A stretch of 43,594 nt of DNA from an uncultured Rhodospirillales bacterium (GTDB taxonomy: Bacteria > Pseudomonadota > Alphaproteobacteria > Acetobacterales > Acetobacteraceae): positions 1 to 43,594 of the forward strand of contig CAILMF010000077.1 of the NCBI GenBank assembly GCA_903835235.1. Direction: 5' to 3'. Position numbers and translations under genes: made by a program. Positions 26,987 to 34,160 of the stretch are shown piece by piece (position 1 is the stretch's first letter; every line of letters starts with the position of its first letter). A model generated the notes under the pieces. The model did no database searches, was not told the origin of the DNA, and saw only the letters and a list, made by a program, of their open reading frames with translations.

Positions 26987-26999
26987 CATCAGGCTCGCG

Positions 27000-28013
27000 C
27001 TACCGCACCCTCAGCGTGGCAAGAAAAGCGGCAACCAGCCCAGCCCGTACCCGCGGCGAACGCAGCAGCAACGCATCCTTCAGGAAGGCGGTCCGGATGG
27101 CCGCAGCCATGCCGGACAGACCCAGGGCCAGTTGCTCATCCCCCAGATGCGCGCAGGGAATCCCGCAGCGGGCCATGGCGACGCGCATGGCGTCCGCCAC
27201 AATCCACATGCCGTCGTCGAACACGTCGGTATGCCGCTGGTACATCGTGCGGATGATGGGGAAGCGGCCATGCGCCGCCAGCAAGCCATCGGCCATGCGC
27301 TCCACTATCCAGGTGACGATGTGCTCCTCGTCGCGGAAGGTGGTTTGGGCAAGGTCTTGCAGGGCGCGGTTGGTCCCGGTGATCTGGCGTCGCCGTGTTA
27401 CCGCGCGCAGGAAGGCATCGGTGTTGGTGAAGTACCGATAGGCCGATTGCAGCGAGACATTGGCCTCACGCGCCGTGCCATCCAACGAGAAAGCGCCAAG
27501 TCCATCGCGCTCGATCGTCACCTCGGCAGCGGTGAACAACTGGTCCACCGTCTGGGACGCGCGCTGCTGGCTGGGCTTGATGCGGAGTTTGTCCAGCAGG
27601 AACGCCCCGAACCGTGTCCGGGTGAGGCTGGCGAGGCTATCGTCCCGCAGCTGGTAGTTCAGGTCAGGCCCATGACCGGGGCGTTGCAGGTTGGCGGCGA
27701 ACGCCGCGCGCTCCGCCGCATCCGCACCAGGTACCAGGTGGGCCCAGTCGCTGTAGCTGGGGATATCGATCTCGCGGTCGATGAGGCAGAGGATTTCGCT
27801 ATGACGTTGATCCGCCTCGATAGCGTCATAGAGGTCCCCAATGATTGCGTGGGGGCCTTCGATCAACTGGACAAAGCGGCTTCCTTCATAAATCAGGCGC
27901 CCAGTGACCCCGAGTTGCCGGTTCTTCGCCGTGGCACTTTCGACCAGTTGGAAGAGCGCTGCCGGAGCGAGCGGCCCTGCCGCGGCGCTTGTATAGACAA
28001 TGCAACGATTCAC
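27000..28013 (-). CDS. BLUF blue-light sensor domain fused to a TetR-type DNA-binding regulator
   Basis: Starting from GTG 28013 the protein has 337 aa. Residues 1 to about 95 are a BLUF flavin photoreceptor domain. Tyr7, Asn31, Gln49 and Trp90 match AppA Tyr21, Asn45, Gln63 and Trp104 with exactly the same spacing (24, 18 and 41 residues). GVTGRLIYEGSRFVQLIEG is the family core. The residue at the AppA Met106 position is His92. Residues about 151-200 form a TetR N-terminal HTH (FTAAEVTIERDG, TAREANVSLQSAYRYF). The rest to 337 is a helical TetR-like ligand/dimer region. The frame is open to ATG 28214, but those 67 extra residues resemble nothing and lack a ribosome site. It probably binds DNA as a dimer, with binding altered by blue light through FAD. 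The giant RTX gene is the next gene downstream on the same strand, so it is a likely target (inference). Confidence 0.85.
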   Translation of the reverse strand: MNRCIVYTSAAAGPLAPAALFQLVESATAKNRQLGVTGRLIYEGSRFVQLIEGPHAIIGDLYDAIEADQRHSEILCLIDREIDIPSYSDWAHLVPGADAAERAAFAANLQRPGHGPDLNYQLRDDSLASLTRTRFGAFLLDKLRIKPSQQRASQTVDQLFTAAEVTIERDGLGAFSLDGTAREANVSLQSAYRYFTNTDAFLRAVTRRRQITGTNRALQDLAQTTFRDEEHIVTWIVERMADGLLAAHGRFPIIRTMYQRHTDVFDDGMWIVADAMRVAMARCGIPCAHLGDEQLALGLSGMAAAIRTAFLKDALLLRSPRVRAGLVAAFLATLRVR

Positions 28014-28243
28014 CGCGCCGCGCCGCAGACCGTAACCGAGAACGTCGTGCCGCGAAAAGACGCAGGCGTTTCGCCAGATAACGTCATGTGGGTACGATCC
28101 TACGAGGTTGCCGCTCCCAATGAGTTTGGGGTCTGGCAGGATGATGGTATTAACGCTCCAACAGCAAAAACCATGCCTGACCGGAATATGATCCGGCGTG
28201 GAAAAGGACGCCATCTGGAAACTGGTCGGCGTCCAGAGGACGA

Positions 28244-28390
28244 TGAGGTGGTCCCCCCTTGCTGGGATAGTCTGACGGGCTTGCTGATATTGGTCCTGGT
28301 TTTTGTCAGGCTGCCAGTTTCTCCGTCGTCGTCATCCCATACGCCTCGTCCGCGGTCCGCCCGGCCTGGGCGGAACGTGGGCGCCGTCCA
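28244..28390 (-). mobile_element. 3' end of an IS3-like transposase gene and element terminus (remnant)
   Basis: On the minus strand the frame ending at 28306 reads RPRSAQAGRTADEAYGMTTT and then EKLAA, followed by a stop. This resembles the C-terminus of IS3-type integrase-core transposases (RPHSALGGRTPDEAYG). It is followed by a presumed element end, TGAGGTGGTCCCCCC at 28244-28258. Only about 26 residues are recognisable. The upstream part of the transposase, including the catalytic residues, is absent or scrambled. The remnant lies about 230 bp upstream of the BLUF-TetR start. Confidence 0.5.
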
Positions 28391-28609
28391 TTGAGTGGCC
28401 GATCCAGGTTGGCCTGTTGCTGAACACCATCTCGATCCGGCTGAGCCGATGGCGGCCTGCGTTCAGCGTTCGGCACAGCCTGCTTCGTGCGCAGCATTCT
28501 CATGATCGGCGTGCCGCAATCATAGCAACATCCTGATCGCCCTATCCGCTTCACTGTGCTGCGGCACAGAGCGAATAGTCGACCCACGCCGAGCGCGATC
28601 GAGACCCGC

Positions 28610-28894
28610 ATGACCAAGCCAGCATCCAACCAGCAACGCGGCCTCGCCGCCTTCATCGCGGCCAAGGCGACCCACATCACCGTCCGGGTGCCGATGACCA
28701 TCAGGCGGCGGCCGGGGCGGAAGACGGTGGTCACGCCGATGGCGCTGGCCGGCGTCCGGGCCGTCCCGACGCGCGCCGACCCGGCGCTGGTGAAGGCGTT
28801 GGCGCGGGCGTTCCGGTACCGGCGGATGCTGGACGAGGGGCACGACGCCTCGATCAGCGAGATGGCGGCGGCGGAGAAAATCGAGCGCGGGTAA
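28610..28894 (+). CDS. Recombinase-associated small protein, C-terminally truncated (copy 1)
   Basis: A 94-aa frame from ATG 28610. After a Gly/Ala leader it reads VPMTIRRRPGRKTVVTPM, then TRADPALVKALARAFRYRRMLDEG and SISEMAAAEKIERG. I know this as the start of a small conserved alphaproteobacterial protein, related to the HTH region at the end of serine recombinases, that is usually found beside site-specific recombinase genes. Relatives continue ERGYLGRLLRLTLLAPDIVEAIL. Here a TAA follows ERG, and after one codon the same frame enters a second copy, so copy 1 has lost its C-terminal half. No recombinase gene is present next to it. Function unknown; probably non-functional. Confidence 0.5.
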   Translation: MTKPASNQQRGLAAFIAAKATHITVRVPMTIRRRPGRKTVVTPMALAGVRAVPTRADPALVKALARAFRYRRMLDEGHDASISEMAAAEKIERG

Positions 28895-28897
28895 TCA

Positions 28898-29281
28898 TGG
28901 CTACCGCTGAAGATTCGGCATCGGTCGGGGCGGAAGACTGTCGTGACACCAATGGCGCTGGCTGGCGTTCCGGCCGTCCCAACGCGCGCCGACCCGTCGC
29001 TGGTGAAGGCGATGGCGCGGGCGTTCCGCTACCAGCGCATGCTCGACCAAGGTCGCCACGAATCCTTGACCGAGCTGGCGGCTGCCGAAAACATATACCG
29101 ATCCTTCCTGGGCAAGCTCCTCAGTTTGACGCTGCTGGCGCCAGACCTGGTCGAGGCACTGCTGGATGGCCGTTGCGATCCCGGGCTGCCGCGCCTGCTC
29201 CAGCCCCTTCCGGCATGCTGGCACCAGCAGGAAGTCGCATTGGCTGCCGAACGCCGGCCGGCCACGTTGCCGTTCGGCTGA
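28898..29281 (+). pseudogene. Recombinase-associated small protein, 5'-truncated (copy 2)
   Basis: In the same reading frame as copy 1, six bases after the start of its TAA stop, the sequence resumes at PLKIRHRSGRKTVVTPM, matching copy 1 from its residue 30 or so. It then runs on through TRADPSLVKAMARAFRYQRM, LTELAAAENI and LGKLLSLTLLAPDLVEALLDG to a Pro-rich end (LPRLLQPLPACWHQQE). It therefore holds the C-terminal half missing from copy 1 but lacks its own beginning; GTG 28943 is the first possible start. The arrangement points to unequal recombination between two related genes. The sequence differs from copy 1 by many substitutions, so the two were already diverged. Confidence 0.55.
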
Positions 29282-29672
29282 TCTAGAAAAATAACTCGCC
29301 ATCCGGCTGAGGGGCGTGTTGGTAGCCTACCTCGTGCTCGTGAAGACTTCTCGGCGCGAGCCATCTCGCAGGAAGCGCCCGACGGCCAACATCACCGACA
29401 CTATGTATTCGCCGATGTAGGCGGCACGAGGTCGAGTGCTGCAAGCCATGAGTTTGTGCCCGATTGTCATCGCCAGGCGATGGCGAACGCAACTCTCAGC
29501 CCTGCCGCTTCCAAGACAAGATCAAGAAATCAATGCGTTATTGGGTTGGGAAAAAATCGTCCAAGTCCCGAGGTGCGGAGATAGCCGGCCTCTCAGAGAG
29601 AGAAACCACCGCCATATTTTAGGGACCACTCCCAAGCCTTGCGCGCAAATCGCGGCCAAACATGCGCCTCAG

Positions 29673-29736
29673 CGCGGTGCCCCCGGAGGGGAATACTATT
29701 TGTGGTGATCTCGACTGGAGCAGCGGTGGGAACCGG
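29673..29736. repeat. 64-bp dispersed repeat, copy B
   Basis: 62 of 64 bases identical to 10869-10932, same orientation. On the minus strand both copies translate in one frame to PVPTAAPVEITTNS-x-PLRGHR, but neither lies in a credible gene. Confidence 0.9.
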
Positions 29737-29758
29737 ATTCCAACCTTCGCTGGTGTTC

Positions 29759-29774
29759 GTGAGACGTGTCTCAC
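29759..29774. promoter_or_regulatory. Inverted repeat GTGAGAC-gt-GTCTCAC
   Basis: Two 7-bp arms with a 2-bp centre, the size and shape of a dimeric repressor operator. It starts 23 bp after repeat copy B and about 100 bp past the stop of the HTH-PBP regulator gene, so it does not obviously control any gene seen here. It may be part of a mobile element. Confidence 0.25.
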
Positions 29775-29877
29775 TGGATGAAGTGTCGGCCGATGCGTGA
29801 CGCTGCCCAGCCGCCGTGTGCCGGGTTGCTATCGGTCGATCCATCGCTGGTCGGCCGGACGGCAGCCGACCGCGATC

Positions 29878-30759
29878 TCACAGACAGAAACTGACGCCCC
29901 CGTTCTCTTCGACGTCATATCCGCCCAGCCGCTTTGCGCGTGCCACGAAGTCGGGCTGGCGGGCGAAGCGCATCAGTCGCTGCACCTGAGCCCCGAAATA
30001 GTGGCGCCGCTCCATCACGAGGTCGAAGCGTTCGCGGAATAGCGGGACGAAGCAGAGCCCGCGCGCGGCGGCCTCGGCGCCAATGCCAAAGCCCACATCG
30101 GCGCGTCCTTCCTGCACCGCGGCAGCAACCTCATCCTCGGCCAGCGCCGGTTCGGGCAGGAACCGCACGGCATCGAGCCGGATGCCCGCTTCGCCCAAAA
30201 GATGCACCAGCAGCACATGGCTGCCCGCGCGTGGCTGCCGCCCGACAACGCTGATGCCCGGTCGCGCCAAATCCGGGATGGCCTGGATACCACGCGGATT
30301 GCCGGCGGGCAGAATGAGCCCCTGTGACCGCCATGCCCAGACAATGCCGACCATGGGGCGGCGCGCCAGGGTGTCGCGCGCCGCGGGTTCGTTGAAGGCG
30401 CCGGTGTCCGGGTCGCGCAGATGCATGGCCGCCGCCATCGCCTCGCCCGAGCCCAGCGCCGACAGGCCATCGAGGCTGCCGCCGGCGCGCAGCGCAAGAC
30501 CGCAGCCGGATTGGCGTACTGCCCAATCGAGGAGCGGGTCGTGGCTCCCGGCCAGGATCGGCGGGGGATCGAGCCGCGGCTCAGCCTCCGGCCCGTCAGC
30601 CTGGGTGGTCAGCCACCGTTCCAATTGGGCCCGCGGGAACAGCCACTTGCCGCCAAGCTGGGCGGCCGGCACGCGGTGCGAGCGTGCGAGGTCATAAAGC
30701 GAGCGTTCGGACAGGCGCAAAAACTCGGCCGCCTCGCGCAGGGTCAGAATATCGGGCAT
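29878..30759 (-). CDS. HTH regulator with periplasmic-binding-protein-like (molybdate/tungstate type) domain
   Basis: A 293-aa protein from ATG 30759. The first about 50 residues are an excisionase/MerR-like HTH (LTLREAAEFLRLSERSLYDLARSHRVPAAQLGGKWLFPRAQLERWL). Residues about 85-280 form a PBP-like domain of the kind fused to MoeA proteins and to one-component Mo/W regulators (PBP_like, PF12727 type): RAGSHVLLVHLLGEAGI, DEVAAAVQEGRADVGFGIG and FVPLFRERFDLVMERRHYF. The same domain occurs at the end of the MoeA fusion at 38121-40118. The open frame extends 29 codons upstream, but the HTH begins right after ATG 30759. It is divergent from the tup operon across about 100 bp, so it is probably the repressor or activator of W/Mo uptake, sensing the oxyanion directly. 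Confidence 0.85.
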   Translation of the reverse strand: MPDILTLREAAEFLRLSERSLYDLARSHRVPAAQLGGKWLFPRAQLERWLTTQADGPEAEPRLDPPPILAGSHDPLLDWAVRQSGCGLALRAGGSLDGLSALGSGEAMAAAMHLRDPDTGAFNEPAARDTLARRPMVGIVWAWRSQGLILPAGNPRGIQAIPDLARPGISVVGRQPRAGSHVLLVHLLGEAGIRLDAVRFLPEPALAEDEVAAAVQEGRADVGFGIGAEAAARGLCFVPLFRERFDLVMERRHYFGAQVQRLMRFARQPDFVARAKRLGGYDVEENGGVSFCL

Positions 30760-30860
30760 TTGATGGCAGAAAACGGCATCTGCTGCGCTCTCGTCAAGCC
30801 CCAAGCCAATTGACCCAACAGCTTTCCGAACGCAGTTTGCGGCCAAGCTGGGAATTTGCC
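30760..30860. promoter_or_regulatory. Divergent control region of the tungstate/molybdate locus
   Basis: The 101-bp gap separates the HTH-PBP regulator from tupB and must hold both promoters. TTGACC at 30810-30815 is a good -35 match toward tupB, but the expected -10 position (30833-30838, cagttt) is poor. CGCAGTTTGCG (30831-30841) is a short palindrome between this -35 and the tupB start and could be part of an operator. Confidence 0.35.
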
Positions 30861-31565
30861 GTGAACGACCTCGGAGCCGCCGCCGCGACTGCGCTGAACC
30901 TTGTGCTCACCGCCGATCCGGCGGTGGCGCAGATCGTGCTGCTGTCGTTGCGGGTCAGCTTCTCTGCCCTGCTGATCGCGGCCCTCGTCGGGCTGCCGCT
31001 CGGCGCGCTGCTGGCGGTCGCCCGCTTCCCGGGGCGGGGTGCAATCCTGACGGTGCTGAATGCGCTGATGGGGCTGCCGCCGGTGGTGGCGGGGCTGCTG
31101 ATCTACCTGCTGCTGTCGCGCTCCGGCCCGCTTGGGCATCTCGGCCTGCTCTTCACGCCGGGTGCGATGATCATCGCCCAGGCGGTCCTGATCACTCCGA
31201 TCCTCGCCGCCCTGTCACGCCAGGTCCTGGAAGGGCTGTGGGAGGAGTACGCGGAGCAACTGCGCTCCTTCGGGGCGGGCCCGGTGCGCGCCGTCCCGAC
31301 GCTGCTCTGGGACGGGCGATTTGCGCTGCTGACCGTGCTTCTGGCGGGCTTTGGCCGGGCCAGTGCCGAGGTCGGCGCGGTGATGATCGTCGGCGGAAAC
31401 ATCGAGGGCTTCACCAGGGTGATGACCACCGCGATCGCGCTCGAGACCAGCGCGGGCAACCTGCCCTTGGCGCTGGCCCTCGGCATGGTGCTGATGTCGA
31501 TCGTGCTGGTCGTGAATGCGCTCGCGCAAGCCTCGCGCGACTTCGCCACCCGGGCGGGCGCGTGA
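30861..31565 (+). CDS. tupB: Tungstate ABC transporter permease TupB
   Basis: A 234-aa permease with five to six hydrophobic segments and the binding-protein-dependent transport signature around residues 120-165 (EEYAEQLRSFGAGPVRAVPTLLWDGRFALLT). SLRVSFSALLIAALVGLPLGALL and the stretch MTTAIALETSAGNLPLALALG near the C-terminus are typical of TupB/WtpB-type tungstate permeases. GTG 30861 was chosen because similarity begins there; the frame is open further upstream across the divergent promoter. The stop overlaps the tupC start (TGATG). It is the first gene of a ten-gene operon, with TupC as ATPase and TupA as binding protein. Confidence 0.88.
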   Translation: MNDLGAAAATALNLVLTADPAVAQIVLLSLRVSFSALLIAALVGLPLGALLAVARFPGRGAILTVLNALMGLPPVVAGLLIYLLLSRSGPLGHLGLLFTPGAMIIAQAVLITPILAALSRQVLEGLWEEYAEQLRSFGAGPVRAVPTLLWDGRFALLTVLLAGFGRASAEVGAVMIVGGNIEGFTRVMTTAIALETSAGNLPLALALGMVLMSIVLVVNALAQASRDFATRAGA

Positions 31566-32278
31566 TGCGCGCACCCGACACCATCCTGCCGCTGCGTGCC
31601 GAAGGCTTGGGTTTCTCCGCCGGCGGGATCACCATCCTGTCCGACGTCGCGCTCACCCTCGAGGCCGGCTCCCCCAGCATCATCGTCGGTCCGAACGGCG
31701 CCGGGAAATCCGTGCTGCTGCGGCTGCTGCACGGGCTGCTGACGCCCAGCACGGGGCGCGTCCTCTGGGCGGGCGATGCCGCCCGCCGCCAGGCGATGGT
31801 GTTCCAGCGGCCGGTGCTGCTGCGCCGCAGCGTGCTGGCCAACGCCGTCTATCCGCTGAAGCTGGCCGGCATCACGGCCGCGGAGCGCGAGTCCCGCGCC
31901 CGCGCTGCCTTGGAGATGGTGGGCCTCGCAGCACTCGCCGACCGCCCGGCGCGCCGGCTGTCAGGCGGGGAGCAGCAGCGCCTGGCACTCGCCCGCGCCG
32001 CCGCCCTGTTGCCCGAGGTGCTGTTCCTCGACGAGCCCTGCGCCAGCCTCGATCCCACGGCGACCCGCGCGGTCGAGGAGATCGTGGGCACGCTTGCCGC
32101 GCGTGGCACCAAGATCGTGATGACCACGCACGACCTCGGTCAGGCCCGTCGCCTGGCGGGCGAGGTGCTGTTCCTCAACCGCGGCCGCCTGCGCGAGCAG
32201 ACACCGGCCGCCGCCTTCTACAACCAGCCTGCCACACCAGAAGCCGCGGCCTTCCTGCGCGGCGAACTGGTGTGGTGA
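31565..32278 (+). CDS. tupC: Tungstate ABC transporter ATP-binding protein TupC
   Basis: A 237-aa ABC ATPase. Walker A VGPNGAGKS is near residue 41, Q-loop AMVFQRPVLLRRSV near 78, signature RLSGGEQQRLALARA near 135, Walker B VLFLDEPCASLD near 155 and the H-loop TTHDLGQARRLA near 190. The last part, VLFLNRGRLREQTPAAAFYNQP, is the usual end of TupC/ModC-like ATPases, without a TOBE extension. ATG 31565 shares a base with the tupB stop, so translation is coupled. It powers TupB for high-affinity tungstate import. Confidence 0.9.
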   Translation: MRAPDTILPLRAEGLGFSAGGITILSDVALTLEAGSPSIIVGPNGAGKSVLLRLLHGLLTPSTGRVLWAGDAARRQAMVFQRPVLLRRSVLANAVYPLKLAGITAAERESRARAALEMVGLAALADRPARRLSGGEQQRLALARAAALLPEVLFLDEPCASLDPTATRAVEEIVGTLAARGTKIVMTTHDLGQARRLAGEVLFLNRGRLREQTPAAAFYNQPATPEAAAFLRGELVW

Positions 32279-32301
32279 AGGGCCCATCCGGGAGACCCGC
32301 C

Positions 32302-33135
32302 ATGTTCCGCCGCCTTTTCCTCGTTGCCGCTGCCGCGGCACTTCTCCTGCCAGGCGCACCATCCGCGCAGGAGCGCTTCATCACCGTCGCCAGCACCACC
32401 AGCACCGAACAATCCGGCCTGTTCCGCCACATCCTGCCGATCTTCACGGCGGAGACGGGCATCACGGTGCGCGTCGTGGCGCTCGGCACCGGCCAGGCGC
32501 TGGATGTCGGCCGCCGCGGCGACGCCGATGTGGTGTTCGTGCATGACCGGGTGGCCGAGGAGCGCTTCGTGGCCGAGGGTTTCGGTGGGCCGCGCCGGCA
32601 CGTGATGTTCAACGACTTCGTCGTCGTCGGCCCCGCCGCCGATCCCGCGCGCGTCAACGGGCTGCGCGACACCAACGACGCGCTGCGCCGCATCGCCGAA
32701 GCCCGCGCGGCGTTTGTCAGCCGTGGCGACCGCTCCGGCACGCATGCCGCTGAGCTCCGCCTGTGGCAGCTTGCCGGCGTCGACCCTGCGGCCGGCCGGG
32801 GCCAATGGTACCGCGAGGTCGGCCAGGGCATGGGCCCGGCGTTGAACACCGCCGCGGCGCAGAACGCCTATATCCTGACCGACCGCGGAACCTGGCTCAG
32901 CTTCCGGAACCGGCAGGACCTGCGCATCGTCGTCGAGGGCGACGCCAGGCTATTCAACCAGTACGGCGTGATGCTCGTGAACCCGCAGCGGCACCCGCAT
33001 GTGAAGGTCGCCGACGGCCAGCGCTTCATCGACTGGATCCTCTCGCCGGCCGGGCAGCGCGCCATCGCCTCCTACCAGATCAATGGCGAGCAGCTGTTCT
33101 TCCCGAACGCGACCCAGCCGGAGCCGACCTCGTGA
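32302..33135 (+). CDS. tupA: Tungstate-binding periplasmic protein TupA
   Basis: A 277-aa protein with a Sec signal peptide (RRLFLVAAAAALLLPGAPSAQE; cleavage around residue 23). The mature part starts with the TupA oxyanion motif, here ASTTSTEQSGL (canonical TTTS). It continues with LGTGQALDVGRRGDADVVFVHD, MFNDFVVVGP and FVSRGDRSGTHAAELRLW, which supply the conserved Arg, Ser and Thr that hold tungstate in this family. Start ATG 32302 has GGGAGA upstream. It delivers tungstate to TupBC. Family members strongly prefer tungstate over molybdate. Confidence 0.92.
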   Translation: MFRRLFLVAAAAALLLPGAPSAQERFITVASTTSTEQSGLFRHILPIFTAETGITVRVVALGTGQALDVGRRGDADVVFVHDRVAEERFVAEGFGGPRRHVMFNDFVVVGPAADPARVNGLRDTNDALRRIAEARAAFVSRGDRSGTHAAELRLWQLAGVDPAAGRGQWYREVGQGMGPALNTAAAQNAYILTDRGTWLSFRNRQDLRIVVEGDARLFNQYGVMLVNPQRHPHVKVADGQRFIDWILSPAGQRAIASYQINGEQLFFPNATQPEPTS

Positions 33136-33926
33136 GGCTCGCGGCTCTTCTCGCGGCCCTGATCTTCGCCATGCCGGCCGCCGCCGAGCCGGTGCGTCTC
33201 GCCGCCGCCGGCTCGCTGAGGGCGGCGCTCGCCGAGGTGGCACAGGCCTTCGAACGTGCACCAGGCGGCGGCGCGGTCACGCAAACCTACGCGCCCTCCG
33301 GATTGCTGCGACAGCGAATCGCCGGCGGTGAGCCCTTCGAGTTGTTCGCCTCCGCCAACATGGAGCATCCGGAAGCGGTGGGCCGCGAGCGCAACCGCCC
33401 GACCGTGCTCTTCGCGCGCAACGCGCTGTGCGCCATCGCGCGGGCGGGGCTCGACGTGACGCCGGCTACGCTGCTGGAGCGCATGCTCGACCCCGCGCTG
33501 CGGCTCGGCACCTCGACGCCGCGCGCCGATCCTGCCGGCGACTACGCCTTCGCGCTGTTCGGGAGGGCGGAGGCTGTTCGTCCTGGCGCGCGCGCGGCGC
33601 TGGAAGCCAAGGCGCTGCTGCTGACCGGCGGGCCCGATAGCCCGCGCCCACCGCAGGGGCGCGACCTCTATGCCTGGCAGTTCGAGCGCAACGCTGCCGA
33701 CCTGTTCCTGACCTACTGCACCAACGCCGTACTGGCGCGCGCCGCCGATGCGTCGCTGCGACAGGTCGCGGTGCCGGAGGCGCTGTCGGTCGGCGCGGAT
33801 TACGGGCTGATCCTGCTATCGGACCGGCCGGAGGCCGTGCGCTTCGCGATGTTCCTCCTATCTTCTGCCGGACAGGCCATCCTGGATCGTCACGGCTTCG
33901 TCGCACCAGGCCTGCCAGCCCGCTGA
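33132..33926 (+). CDS. ModA-like molybdate/oxyanion substrate-binding protein without its own permease
   Basis: A 264-aa protein from GTG 33132, which overlaps the tupA stop (GTGA). A short signal peptide (LAALLAALIFAMPAAAE) is followed by LAAAGSLRAALAEVAQAFE, the typical ModA/SBP_bac_11 opening with the Ser that contacts the anion. YAPSGLLRQRIAGGEPFELFASANMEHPEAV follows, and then the second anion-loop region, STPRADPAGDYAFALFG. No ModB or ModC gene follows, so it may feed TupBC, work with the BtuCD-like pair downstream, or act with a permease elsewhere. Its place inside the operon makes an oxyanion ligand likely. Confidence 0.8.
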   Translation: MRLAALLAALIFAMPAAAEPVRLAAAGSLRAALAEVAQAFERAPGGGAVTQTYAPSGLLRQRIAGGEPFELFASANMEHPEAVGRERNRPTVLFARNALCAIARAGLDVTPATLLERMLDPALRLGTSTPRADPAGDYAFALFGRAEAVRPGARAALEAKALLLTGGPDSPRPPQGRDLYAWQFERNAADLFLTYCTNAVLARAADASLRQVAVPEALSVGADYGLILLSDRPEAVRFAMFLLSSAGQAILDRHGFVAPGLPAR

Positions 33927-33944
33927 TCCGTGAAAGGCATTGCC

Positions 33945-34160
33945 ATGCTCAAGCTCTCCGCCCGCAACCAGTTCCCCGGCACCATCACCGGCATCCGCAA
34001 GGGCGTCACCACGACGCATGTCACGATCGAAGTGGCACCTGGCGTCATTGTCACCGCCGCAATCACCAATGAGTCCGCCGAAGAGTTGGGCCTCGCGGTC
34101 GGCGGCGAGGCGGTGGCGGTGATCAAGGCCTCCGATGTAATGGTCGGCACCAAGGGATGA
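33945..34160 (+). CDS. Molybdopterin-binding (Mop/TOBE) small protein
   Basis: A 71-aa protein from ATG 33945 with AAAGG 8 nt upstream; a GTG at 33930 is also open. MLKLSARNQFPGTITGIRKG, EVAPGVIVTAAITNESAEELGL and GEAVAVIKASDVMVG are the hallmarks of a single TOBE/Mop domain. Such molbindins form hexamers that store or sense molybdate or tungstate in the cytoplasm. The stop overlaps the next start (ATGA). Confidence 0.9.
   Translation: MLKLSARNQFPGTITGIRKGVTTTHVTIEVAPGVIVTAAITNESAEELGLAVGGEAVAVIKASDVMVGTKG

Larger units (their letters stand above)
26416..26999. other. Gene-less region between the RTX gene and the BLUF-TetR gene
   Basis: About 585 bp. The first 120 bp (26416-26540) are more AT-rich and probably hold the RTX promoter and operator. 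The rest is G+C-rich with several overlapping open frames, none of which resembles a protein I know or has a convincing start. A strong hairpin lies at 26947-26986. Confidence 0.5.
29282..29877. other. Gene-less stretch with repeat copy B and a palindrome
   Basis: About 600 bp without a gene I can support. It contains a short stretch of lower G+C (around 29520-29660), the second copy of the 64-bp repeat (29673-29736) and a GTGAGAC/GTCTCAC inverted repeat (29759-29774). Confidence 0.55.

Noticed and set aside
26537-26999. Several open frames of 70-240 codons between the RTX and BLUF-TetR genes
   Set aside because: Arg/Pro/Ala-rich translations on both strands, no motif, no ribosome site; typical of non-coding G+C-rich DNA.
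28014-28214. N-terminal extension of the BLUF-TetR protein to ATG 28214
   Set aside because: BLUF domains begin a few residues before the conserved Tyr; the 67 extra residues have no similarity and no ribosome site, and the DNA is more AT-rich, as expected for a promoter.
29327-29472. Minus-strand frame reading about 48 residues (MTIGHKLMACSTRPRAAYIGEYIVSV...)
   Set aside because: Slightly protein-like hydrophobic centre but too short, with no family match or context; left out as a gene.
29436-29708. Plus-strand 90-codon frame covering repeat copy B
   Set aside because: The frame includes the non-coding 64-bp repeat, and the same repeat at 10869-10932 is not in an equivalent frame with similar flanks.
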